Below are positions 1 to 6,935 of a stretch of DNA of 37,539 bases, piece after piece (the first letter of the stretch is position 1; the number at the start of each line of letters is the position of its first letter). This stretch comes from Myxococcota bacterium (GTDB lineage: Bacteria > Myxococcota_C > UBA6777): positions 1-37,539 of the forward strand of contig CAUJFU010000044.1 of assembly GCA_963169055.1 (NCBI GenBank), in the 5' to 3' direction. The translations under genes were made by a program, and so were the position numbers. The notes under the pieces are model-generated. The model was not told the origin of the DNA and did not search any database. It saw only the letters and a list, made by a program, of their open reading frames with translations.

Positions 1-2747
1 AGGTGTTGGTTGGTGGCGTTTGGGTTGCCGTTGTGGGGGGGTTCGGTGCTGGGGTCGGTTTCGGCGGTCCAGCTGGGGACGGGGAGGGTTTGTGTACTGG
101 CGGCGTCTTGGGCGGGGAGGAGGGAGTCAGCGAGGGCAAAGGCTTGTCGGGGGACGGATTTTCCGCTGGTGATGACGGTTCCAGCGGAGAACAAGAGTCC
201 GATGTCACCGAGCCGTAGGAGATAAGAGGCTTGGAGAGCGCCTTTCCAAGTGGAGGCGTATTGGAGGGCTTTTCCTTGGCTATCTTGGCCGAGGAAAAGC
301 CCGAAGCTTGCGAGGATATTGAGTCCACGGACAGGGAAGAGTCGGAGTTCGAATTCGCCGCCGTAGGTGGTGATCTGTTCGGCGTTGTTTTTTTGGACGA
401 AGTTGGTGGTGCGTGAGGGGAGGGTTTGCTCGCCGCCGACCTGTTCTTTCCAGCGGGTTTCACCGAGGAAGGGATCGAAGCGGTCGCGGACGACGGGGCT
501 GATCAGGTCATTAAAAAAGGAGACGTATCCGTTGAGGCTGACGGCCATCAAACCACGGCGATACCAGCCGAGTTGTAGTTCTAGGGTATGGACGGATTCG
601 GGCCGTAGGTCGGGGTTTCCAAACAGGATGGCGTTGCGATCGATAAAGAGGAAGCGGTCTTGGATGGAGGGGGCTTTGAAGGCGTTGCCGTAGAGGAGTT
701 TGATGTAGGTTCCTGCGCCGGGGGTGATGACGACGCTGGCGCGGGGTGTGGCGACAAAGTTGTACTGGGTATCGTAGTCAAAGCGGCCACCGGCGGTAAA
801 TTCGACGTAGTTGAGAAGGTTGTATTGGAGTTGGACGTAGCCGCTGAAGTGGATGTTGATGTAGTTGGGTGGCTTGTCGTAGGAGCCGAATTCGGGAAAG
901 TAGAAGCCGGCCATATTGAGGTATTCGAATTCGATGCCGGTGGTGAGGGAGAAGTTGTTGCCGATCTGGGCGTTGAGGAGTGCGCCGGCTTCGAGGCGGT
1001 TGTCTGAGCCACGGATGGGGGTGTTGTATCGGCCTGTGGTGTAGACGTTGCGGCATTCTTTGGGGAGGAAGGGAGAATAAGGGAGTTGTTGGCCTTGGCT
1101 GGCTTCTTGGCGGGGGTTGGCGACGACGCTACAAACCTGTTCACCGCGATTTCCGGTGGCGATCTTGATGCAGGGGGTATCGCTTTCGCGGTCGATCTCG
1201 GAGCAAGCGGGATAGTAGCGTTGGAAGCGGAGGTCTTGTCCGCCTTGTTCTTTTTCGTAAACGCCGAAGTTGGGGGAGTTTCCGCGCAATCTTGCGCTGG
1301 AGTCGAACTTGCTGAGTGAGTTGACGCCTTGGCGGGCGTCGTTGTTGTAGCCGTAGTTGTCGTAGGCTCCCCACAAGGAGAAAGTTCCCCATGCACCGAG
1401 CAGAGCGGTCCAAGAGAGGCGGACGATGTAGCGGTCGGTGGACAGCAAGGTGTCGTTGTTGCCGAGGACGCTGGAGTTGGAGAGCAAGTTTTGCCCGGAA
1501 AAGACGGCGTTTGGGGCGTAGCGGCTTTGCATAAAGCGCAGGTTGAAGCCGCGCCATGAAAGTTGCCCGTAAAAGTTTTGGGAGTAGGCGTCCATGTTGG
1601 AGGGGAAATAGCGGAAGTTGTTGAGTTTTTGAAACTCGTAGATTGGAGAGAGGCTGGTGCTGTTGTTGCGGAGTTGGTCGAGGGAGAAGGCGGCGCGAAA
1701 GGTGATACCGCCGAAGAGTTCTTGACCGCCTTGGAGTCGGAGGAAATAACTTTGGGTGAGGGGGTTGATTCCAGCGGTAGCGGTGTAGCCTTTGAGGTCG
1801 GTATTGGTTTTGGTGATGATGTTGATGACGCCGCTGAGGGCGTTTGCACCCCAGAGAGCCGATCCGGGACCACGGATGATCTCGATGCGTTTGATGTTGT
1901 CGATGCTGACCCACGAGGGGTTGACAAGGTTTCGGTTGAACTGTCGCCACGCCATGTTATGGCCGTCGACGAGCATGATCATCTTGTCGCCGTAGGCTTG
2001 GTTGGGGTTGATACCACGGACGCCGATGTCTGGGCTGTGTCCGTCGTCGTTGATGTCGATTCCTGCGGAGTATCGCAGTAGTTCGCGCAAGTCGCGCCAG
2101 CCCCCGTCGCGGATCTCACTTTCGGTGATGACGGTGATGATACCGGGCGCGCTTTGGATGCTTTGTTCGCGGCGTGCTGCCGAGATAACGGTTGCGGAAG
2201 AATCGGGGTCTTCGTCGAGGGTGGATTTGTCTTCGTCGGCTTTTTCGGCCTTTGCGCGATCTTCGGCGCTCAAGCGCGTCACCACGCGAACGCTGTGGGG
2301 GGCTTTGGGGTTGGCGAACAGAAGGAGGGTTTTTTTGTTTACGTCGATGGCGGAAACGTAGTACTCGAGGGCGGGTTGGACGACTTGGAATTTTTGTAGG
2401 GTGGCGTTGTAGGTGTCTCCCCCGCGCAAGGTCATGCGTTGGCTACGGAAAGCCGTTTCGCCAGCGCGTCGAAAGTGCAGGTACACTTCGTCGATTTCTT
2501 CGTTGTCGGGGATCTGAAGGCGGATGCTGAGGCTACTGCCGACGAGAGTTGTGGTGAGGGGTGTGTGGAGCACCTTGAGGGCGGGGTTGGCTGTTTTGGG
2601 ATCTTTTTTGGGGGGAGGAGTTTGGGCCTGAAGCGGCAGGCCAAGAAAAACCGAGAAGAGCAAGAAAGAAAAGAGCGCAGTGACGGCCAGATAAGGCGAT
2701 GGAGCCGAGCTTTTGCGAGAAAAAAGCAAGGTTGGTTGAGATAACAT
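1..2747 (-). CDS. TonB-dependent outer-membrane receptor, 3' end beyond window
   Basis: An outer-membrane, TonB-energised transporter for a scarce ligand (siderophore, cobalamin or similar; substrate not deducible). About 915 codons are visible without a stop, and the C-terminal end lies left of base 1. Residues 18-41 form a signal peptide ending near LQA/Q. Residues ~55-155 are an Ig-like domain of the kind that precedes the plug in some deltaproteobacterial receptors. The plug spans ~195-315 and carries IEIIRGPGSALWGANAL followed by GVINIIT. Barrel-type motifs NAFKAPSIQDRF and NPDLRPESVHTLEL lie near bases 720-590. The ATG at 2747 has GGAG eight bases upstream. The long Ser/Thr/Pro-rich and Arg/Gln-rich open frames on this strand are out of phase with this reading. 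It lies 391 bp downstream of a same-strand SDR gene, with its own promoter-like sequences between. Confidence 0.93.
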   Translation of the reverse strand, partial: MLSQPTLLFSRKSSAPSPYLAVTALFSFLLFSVFLGLPLQAQTPPPKKDPKTANPALKVLHTPLTTTLVGSSLSIRLQIPDNEEIDEVYLHFRRAGETAFRSQRMTLRGGDTYNATLQKFQVVQPALEYYVSAIDVNKKTLLLFANPKAPHSVRVVTRLSAEDRAKAEKADEDKSTLDEDPDSSATVISAARREQSIQSAPGIITVITESEIRDGGWRDLRELLRYSAGIDINDDGHSPDIGVRGINPNQAYGDKMIMLVDGHNMAWRQFNRNLVNPSWVSIDNIKRIEIIRGPGSALWGANALSGVINIITKTNTDLKGYTATAGINPLTQSYFLRLQGGQELFGGITFRAAFSLDQLRNNSTSLSPIYEFQKLNNFRYFPSNMDAYSQNFYGQLSWRGFNLRFMQSRYAPNAVFSGQNLLSNSSVLGNNDTLLSTDRYIVRLSWTALLGAWGTFSLWGAYDNYGYNNDARQGVNSLSKFDSSARLRGNSPNFGVYEKEQGGQDLRFQRYYPACSEIDRESDTPCIKIATGNRGEQVCSVVANPRQEASQGQQLPYSPFLPKECRNVYTTGRYNTPIRGSDNRLEAGALLNAQIGNNFSLTTGIEFEYLNMAGFYFPEFGSYDKPPNYINIHFSGYVQLQYNLLNYVEFTAGGRFDYDTQYNFVATPRASVVITPGAGTYIKLLYGNAFKAPSIQDRFLFIDRNAILFGNPDLRPESVHTLELQLGWYRRGLMAVSLNGYVSFFNDLISPVVRDRFDPFLGETRWKEQVGGEQTLPSRTTNFVQKNNAEQITTYGGEFELRLFPVRGLNILASFGLFLGQDSQGKALQYASTWKGALQASYLLRLGDIGLLFSAGTVITSGKSVPRQAFALADSLLPAQDAASTQTLPVPSWTAETDPSTEPPHNGNPNATNQH

Positions 2748-3012
2748 TATGGATGCTCCGTTGCAAAAGAGAGGCGACTTGGCTCGAAAAAAGGCTTCTT
2801 TTGTGCGTGGATGTCCGAGCGGAAAAAACGATTTCTCAAAAAAAGTGACACAAGGTGGAAGAGGCCGCTGTTTGGGGAGAGATGGCGGATGCGGATCATG
2901 GAGCGTTGTGGTGGTGTAAGGTGCGAGGATGCGGAGTGAAGAAGAGGGCAGTTGGGGGGCTTCTGCGGGATGCGAATGTGTGACATCAAGGCCACCTCGG
3001 GGCATTGGTTTG

Positions 3013-3026
3013 GTGACGTAGATCAC
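3013..3026 (-). promoter_or_regulatory. CRP/FNR-type dyad GTGA-N6-TCAC
   Basis: The arms GTGA and TCAC are separated by six bases, the half-site layout known for CRP-family operators. The dyad lies about 270 bp upstream of the TonB-dependent receptor start, just downstream of the TTGACA-like hexamer on the minus strand. No regulator gene is visible, so the identity of the binder is inference. Confidence 0.35.
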
Positions 3027-3031
3027 GTTCG

Positions 3032-3060
3032 AGTGAAACAGAACACGTTTCGTTTGTCAA
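3032..3060 (-). promoter_or_regulatory. possible promoter with overlapping GAAAC-N7-GTTTC inverted repeat
   Basis: On the minus strand TTGACA (3060-3055) is followed after 17 bases by TTCACT (3037-3032), a weak -10. The spacer contains a perfect 5-bp inverted repeat, GAAAC and GTTTC seven bases apart (3035-3051), a layout typical of a dimeric repressor site. It would drive the TonB-dependent receptor with a long leader. Confidence 0.35.
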
Positions 3061-3138
3061 CGCTTAAAAAAGGAGCAACTTGTGGGAGAGCAAAGGAGGG
3101 AGCGCTCGCATCATAAAGCGCTGAAGCATCGGATGGAT

Positions 3139-4197
3139 CTAGGATTTGAGGTCTTTGGAGAGGAAGCCTCGATCAAAGAAGGATTGGCACATCTCGCGGA
3201 GGGTGGTGTCGAGGGGGCGGAATTGGAGGCCGAGATCGTGTTGGATGCGGGTGTTGTCGAAGAGGGTTTGGATGCCGAGGTTTCGGCGCAGGAAGGAGAA
3301 AGAGAGGCGTTTGTCAAAGAGGGCGATGAGGTACATCAGAAAGTTGGGGAGGCGGCGGGAAGGGAAGCGGACGTGGGGAAAATGGGGTTTGAGTTGGGCG
3401 ATGGCTTCGTGCAGCCAGATCGCTTGGTGGCTACAGAGGTATCGTCCCGAAGCTTGGGGGGATTCGAGTGCGCGCAGATGTGCGTCGGCGACGTCGCGGA
3501 CGTCGACGATGCCCCATGAAAAGTTGGGGATGGCGGGGAACTTTCCGCGCAGGACATCAAACAGGACGACGGGGCTTGTGCGGAGGTGGTCTTGTGTGTA
3601 CACAGGCCCCCATACAAGGGCAGGACAGATCGTGATGAGATCAAATCGGTCTTTTTCAGGGAGTTTTTTCCATTGCTCCCAAGCGGTTTTTTCGGCGAGT
3701 GTTTTGGAAAGTGCGTAGGGATTGCTTTGAAGGGTGGCGGTTTCGTTCCAGTCGGCTTCGGTGTAGCGATGCGGAGGATTGGGGAGATCGCTGTAGATCG
3801 CAGCGACAGAAGAGGTGATGATCAGGCGTTTGACCTCTTTGGCTTGTGCGACGGCGTGAAGGATGTTTTGGGTGCCTTGGACGGCGACGTCGACGATCTC
3901 TTTTTGGGGGTCTTTGGCTTGGAGTTGAACCGCTGAGGCGACGTGGCAAACCCAAGTGCATCCGCGCACAGCTTGGAGCAGGGAATCGGCGTTTTGGATA
4001 TCGGCGCTGACGAGTTCGAGATCGCCTTGGGTTTCTTGGGCGATATTGCGTAGGTGTTGGATCTTTTGGGGGTTGTTTGCGTCGCGTACGGTGCCACGAA
4101 CGCGATAACCCCGCTGTAGCAACAGATGGACGATATGCGTGCCGATAAAGCCGGCGGCTCCTGTGACACAGACGCGGATATCCGAAGGTGTGGGCAT
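3139..4197 (-). CDS. NAD(P)-dependent epimerase/dehydratase, dihydroflavonol-4-reductase-like
   Basis: A 352-residue extended short-chain dehydrogenase that probably reduces a keto group or acts on a nucleotide sugar in the cytoplasm; the substrate is unknown. The Rossmann motif TGAAGFIG is at 12-19. GTVRD at 35-39 has the arginine that favours NADPH in the dihydroflavonol reductase/cinnamoyl-CoA reductase group. Serines 129-130 and YALSK (Tyr161, Lys165) provide the catalytic residues. CPALVWGP at ~191-198 matches the family. The length is normal. The ATG at 4197 has GGAG six bases upstream, and that ribosome site adjoins one copy of a 28-bp direct repeat in the leader. The gene is transcribed toward the TonB receptor with a long gap, so co-transcription is doubtful. 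Confidence 0.88.
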   Translation of the reverse strand: MPTPSDIRVCVTGAAGFIGTHIVHLLLQRGYRVRGTVRDANNPQKIQHLRNIAQETQGDLELVSADIQNADSLLQAVRGCTWVCHVASAVQLQAKDPQKEIVDVAVQGTQNILHAVAQAKEVKRLIITSSVAAIYSDLPNPPHRYTEADWNETATLQSNPYALSKTLAEKTAWEQWKKLPEKDRFDLITICPALVWGPVYTQDHLRTSPVVLFDVLRGKFPAIPNFSWGIVDVRDVADAHLRALESPQASGRYLCSHQAIWLHEAIAQLKPHFPHVRFPSRRLPNFLMYLIALFDKRLSFSFLRRNLGIQTLFDNTRIQHDLGLQFRPLDTTLREMCQSFFDRGFLSKDLKS

Positions 4198-4205
4198 CTG
4201 GAACT

Positions 4206-4298
4206 CCTTTGTGGGGTAGGCAAGATCATCGAAGGGACTGGGCAGGGAAGCCCATTGCGAACGTGACCCACCTTTGTGGGGTAGGCAAAGTCATCGAA
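4206..4298. repeat. 28-bp direct repeat pair in the SDR leader
   Basis: Bases 4206-4233 and 4271-4298 are the same 28-bp sequence with two differences, starting CCTTTGTGGGGTAGGC and 65 bp apart. Read on the minus strand, the proximal copy ends at the ribosome-binding site of the SDR gene, so the leader region has been duplicated. Confidence 0.8.
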
Positions 4299-4377
4299 TG
4301 GGCGGGGATGTTGTAGTGCATCTTGTGAGCGCAAGCCAGAGGCCAAGGTAGGGCTGAGCGGCGGGGGGGCGGGGAGA

Positions 4378-4452
4378 GGCACTACGTTGTGGGCGCGTTT
4401 CTGGTTGCGCTGGAGCGAGGAGGTGCGAACTGTGGGGAGGGGCACTACGTTG
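4378..4452. repeat. 12-bp direct repeat pair GGCACTACGTTG
   Basis: Identical 12-mers at 4378-4389 and 4441-4452 lie 63 bp apart, each preceded by a GGGGAG-like run. They sit just upstream of the HEAT-containing gene at 4488, in the same 290-bp divergent intergenic region as the 28-bp repeat pair. Function unknown. Confidence 0.65.
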
Positions 4453-4487
4453 CGTGGGTGGATGAAAAAAGAAAGTGAGGAAGTGTG

Positions 4488-5666
4488 ATGGACAAACGGA
4501 TGGGCGAGTATGCGGGTGTGTGGGCTTGTTTTCATGAGGTTTTGGCCGAAGATACGGAGGTTGGGTGCTGGCTTGAAAAAGGGCGACCGTATTTTTCGCT
4601 GCCGTTTGGGGAGTTTTGCCCGTATGATGAAGACGAACCGACGGGGGCTTTGCCCGTTCGAGACTCTTTGGCTGCGCATTGGTATGTGATCTTGCGCAGG
4701 GCGTATTGGCGGGGTGAGACGGGGGTTCCTGACGCTTCGCAGATCCAGCTCCATGCGTTTGAGCGTCGGAAAAAACGAGGCAGGGGGGCAATCTTATTGG
4801 AGCCGCGAGTGCGTTTTGTCGAAGAAAAGCCTTGGACGCCTTGGGGATCGGTACGTTCGTTGTTGGGGTCTTTTTTGTTAGAGCGTCGGTACGAATCAGG
4901 GGCATGGCGTTGGTTGAGAGCGGGGCGAATTCTGGATCGATTGTTGGCGAGCGAGCGCAGGGTGTTTTTGCGCTGGCTGTTGGAGACGTTGTTTTTGGGC
5001 TACGCGAAAGAAAGCGGAGCGCGGGATATGGGGGCGCATCTGGCGTGGTTATCGGAGGCATTTGGCGGCATTATCGAGGATCTGTGGTCGATGCTCAACG
5101 AAGAATTTTTTGGGGGGACGGAGGCTGCGTTGGGGAGGGTGTTTGGGCTGTTGTCTGAAGATTCAAGCGAAGATATCCCAGCAGCGATGTTGCGTGTATT
5201 GGCGTTGCACGAAGAGGCGCAAGGCGCGCAGGATTGGGCAAAGGTGTATTGGGGTGGCGAGCAATGGGTGGATTGGGCCGCAGCATCGGAGATTGCGGTG
5301 TGGGTGCCTGCGCGTGTACGTGTGTTGGGGGAAGCTTGTTTGCCTGCGCTGTTGCGGTGTGAGGGATTTCCGAGCGAAAACGTGCGTCAGCTTCGCGTGC
5401 AAGCGTTGGGAGAGATCGGGACGCCTGCTGTATTGGGGCCGTTGTTGGAGGCGTTGCGCGATCCTTCGGATTGGGTGCGCTTGAATGCGATCGAGGCATT
5501 GGCGCGGCTGGGTGTGTTGGCGACAGAAGCGAAAGAGGCGTTGCGACGGGCCTTGGCGGTCGAAGAGGGGCCGTTGCGTGATCATTTGTATGCGTTGTTG
5601 CAGTCGCTTGATGCTTCGTCGTTTGCGTCGTTTCGCACGCGGCTTGAAGAGATCTTGTTTTGTTAA
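4488..5666 (+). CDS. hypothetical protein with C-terminal HEAT repeats
   Basis: A 392-residue cytoplasmic protein without signal peptide or membrane segment. Residues 1-290 are not recognised; they are rich in Trp, Leu and acidic residues. Residues ~299-365 contain two HEAT/PBS-lyase-type helical repeats, recognisable from VQALGEIGTPAVLGPLLEAL and the following DPSDWVRLNAIEALARLG. Such repeats form protein-binding surfaces, so a scaffold or regulator is likely, but no partner is evident. The ATG at 4488 follows GAGG by seven bases; a GTG three bases upstream is the alternative start. A strong hairpin follows the stop. The next gene downstream also encodes HEAT repeats, but the two sequences are not obviously duplicates. 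Confidence 0.8.
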   Translation: MDKRMGEYAGVWACFHEVLAEDTEVGCWLEKGRPYFSLPFGEFCPYDEDEPTGALPVRDSLAAHWYVILRRAYWRGETGVPDASQIQLHAFERRKKRGRGAILLEPRVRFVEEKPWTPWGSVRSLLGSFLLERRYESGAWRWLRAGRILDRLLASERRVFLRWLLETLFLGYAKESGARDMGAHLAWLSEAFGGIIEDLWSMLNEEFFGGTEAALGRVFGLLSEDSSEDIPAAMLRVLALHEEAQGAQDWAKVYWGGEQWVDWAAASEIAVWVPARVRVLGEACLPALLRCEGFPSENVRQLRVQALGEIGTPAVLGPLLEALRDPSDWVRLNAIEALARLGVLATEAKEALRRALAVEEGPLRDHLYALLQSLDASSFASFRTRLEEILFC

Positions 5667-5705
5667 GAAGGGTGGTTTATTGAACTGATTCATAAGGCGC
5701 GCAGT

Positions 5706-5725
5706 CCCGCTCCTTTCGGGGCGGG
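5706..5725 (+). terminator. GC-rich hairpin after the HEAT-containing gene
   Basis: An 8-bp stem CCCGCTCC/GGGGCGGG (one G-T pair) closes a TTTC loop, 40 bp after the stop at 5666. There is no immediate T run, though CTTGCTTTTTG follows about 20 bases on. It is probably a transcription stop or RNA-stabilising hairpin. Confidence 0.55.
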
Positions 5726-5877
5726 TTAGCGCCCCTCTTGCTTTTTGATTTGATGTTGTTTTTGTGCTCGAACTAACCGAGTGTTCGATTTTTGAGCGAG
5801 CGGTCTTCGTTGGGATTGGACATATAAGACTCTACACCCCCCCCGCGAGGGATCGACAAACAACAAAAGGAGCATGT

Positions 5878-6642
5878 ATGCCAAACAAACTCCCACAGAA
5901 CACACAGCTTGCACTGCTCAAGAAGAAACGGCCGATGACAGGGTTTTTCTTCTTCCTCTCGCTGTTTCTTGTCTCCATCCTCCCCCAAGCAGCCCATGCC
6001 GACAAGACTGCCGAGATCAACAAGCTGCTTCGGCAAATCCGAAGCCATAACCGAGATGTTCGCCGCAAAGCAGCCACGGCATTGCGCGAGAGGAAAAAGT
6101 TTGTCATCCCAAGATTGCGAAAAGACTTGCAAAACAAAGATAGCGATGTTCGCCGCAAAGCAGCCTTGGCGTTGGGCTATTTGGGTGAGGAGGCAAAAGC
6201 CACGACCCCTGCACTCATTCGTGCCCTGAAAGACAAGGACATCCACGTTCGTTATCTCGCTGCGAGGGCATTGGGTCGAATCGGTGTGGAGGCGAAAGCG
6301 GCGGTTCCTGCGTTGATTCAAGCCCTCAAAGACAGAGACTGGCTCGTTCGCCAAGATGCAGCGGAGGCATTGGGGATGATGGGGACACGTGGGAGAAATG
6401 CGATTCCTGCACTTATCCGAGCACTCAGAGACCGTGAGCACGTCGTACGTGGGGAGGCAGCAAAGGCATTGGGACATCTCAACGTAAAAAACAAAGCGGT
6501 GGTCTCTGCGCTGATGAGGGCACTCAAAGACAAAGATAGCGCAGTTCGCTATCACGCAGCGAGCGCGTTGAATTGGATAGGCATGGAGAATCAAGCGACG
6601 AAAGAAGCGCTTCGTAAGAACAGACCAAGGCGTCGGCGTTGA
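5878..6642 (+). CDS. exported HEAT-repeat protein
   Basis: A 254-residue protein with an N-terminal signal peptide (Lys-rich start, hydrophobic FFFFLSLFLVSILP, cleavage near AHA/DK at ~41), so it acts in the periplasm or at the surface. Nearly all of the mature part is five to six HEAT (PBS-lyase-like) repeats of about 37 residues, with recurring D-x-x-V-R-x-x-A-A-x-A-L-G and AIPALIRAL. No catalytic residues are visible, and the extremely basic tail (RPRRRR) is unusual. The ATG at 5878 is preceded by AAAAGGAG; an upstream in-frame TTG would bury the signal peptide and is less likely. A shorter HEAT-like remnant lies 65-170 bp after the stop, suggesting that the repeat array was once longer or duplicated. 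Confidence 0.85.
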   Translation: MPNKLPQNTQLALLKKKRPMTGFFFFLSLFLVSILPQAAHADKTAEINKLLRQIRSHNRDVRRKAATALRERKKFVIPRLRKDLQNKDSDVRRKAALALGYLGEEAKATTPALIRALKDKDIHVRYLAARALGRIGVEAKAAVPALIQALKDRDWLVRQDAAEALGMMGTRGRNAIPALIRALRDREHVVRGEAAKALGHLNVKNKAVVSALMRALKDKDSAVRYHAASALNWIGMENQATKEALRKNRPRRRR

Positions 6643-6706
6643 CCCTTCCCCACAATGTTTTGCACGAGGATTCCGTATGATTTGCAAGATGCTCTCGTGC
6701 TGAGAG

Positions 6707-6811
6707 ATGGAACCTGATGGCGCAACGGTATGGGGTCAGATGGGTGAAAAAGCGAAAGCGGCCATCCCAGCGCGAACAGAAGCGCTGAAAGTAAGTCCTA
6801 TCCGATGTTGA
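6707..6811 (+). pseudogene. HEAT-repeat remnant, 34 codons
   Basis: This short open frame reads through WGQMGEKAKAAIPARTEAL, which matches the loop and second helix of the HEAT repeats in the gene just upstream. It has no recognisable ribosome site and no signal peptide, and it stops after a single repeat. It is most simply a decayed fragment of a HEAT gene or of the former 3' end of the upstream gene. Confidence 0.5.
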
Positions 6812-6830
6812 GGCGGAAGGGTGCGTCCTC

Positions 6831-6859
6831 TTGACGGTAGGGGTGGTGTCTTCTAGACT
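6831..6859 (+). promoter_or_regulatory. probable sigma70-type promoter of the PEGA kinase
   Basis: TTGACG (6831-6836) and TAGACT (6854-6859) are separated by 17 bases. They lie 77 bp upstream of the kinase ATG at 6936, in the right orientation. Confidence 0.55.
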
Positions 6860-6935
6860 GAGTTTTTTTTGGATGGATTGGGCGTCTTGTCACGTTTTGT
6901 AAACCATCGCGTTTTTGCGAACGCTCGGGGAGACT

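Larger units (their letters stand above)
2748..3138. other. 391-bp intergenic region, probable receptor promoter region
   Basis: No convincing gene was found. It separates the SDR stop at 3139 from the receptor start at 2747, both on the minus strand. It holds a TTGACA-like hexamer, a GAAAC/GTTTC inverted repeat and a GTGA-N6-TCAC dyad (listed separately), and near 3100-3122 two AGCGCT motifs that could pair into a weak hairpin after the SDR gene. Confidence 0.6.

Noticed and set aside
581-1950. Long minus-strand open frames of 448 and 269 codons
   Set aside because: Their products are Ser/Thr/Pro-rich or Arg/Gln/His-rich low-complexity strings. The third minus frame reads a clear TonB receptor plug and barrel over the same bases.
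5764-5877. Upstream TTG/GTG extension of the exported HEAT protein
   Set aside because: It would place 38 residues in front of a good signal peptide; the ATG at 5878 has AAAAGGAG just upstream.
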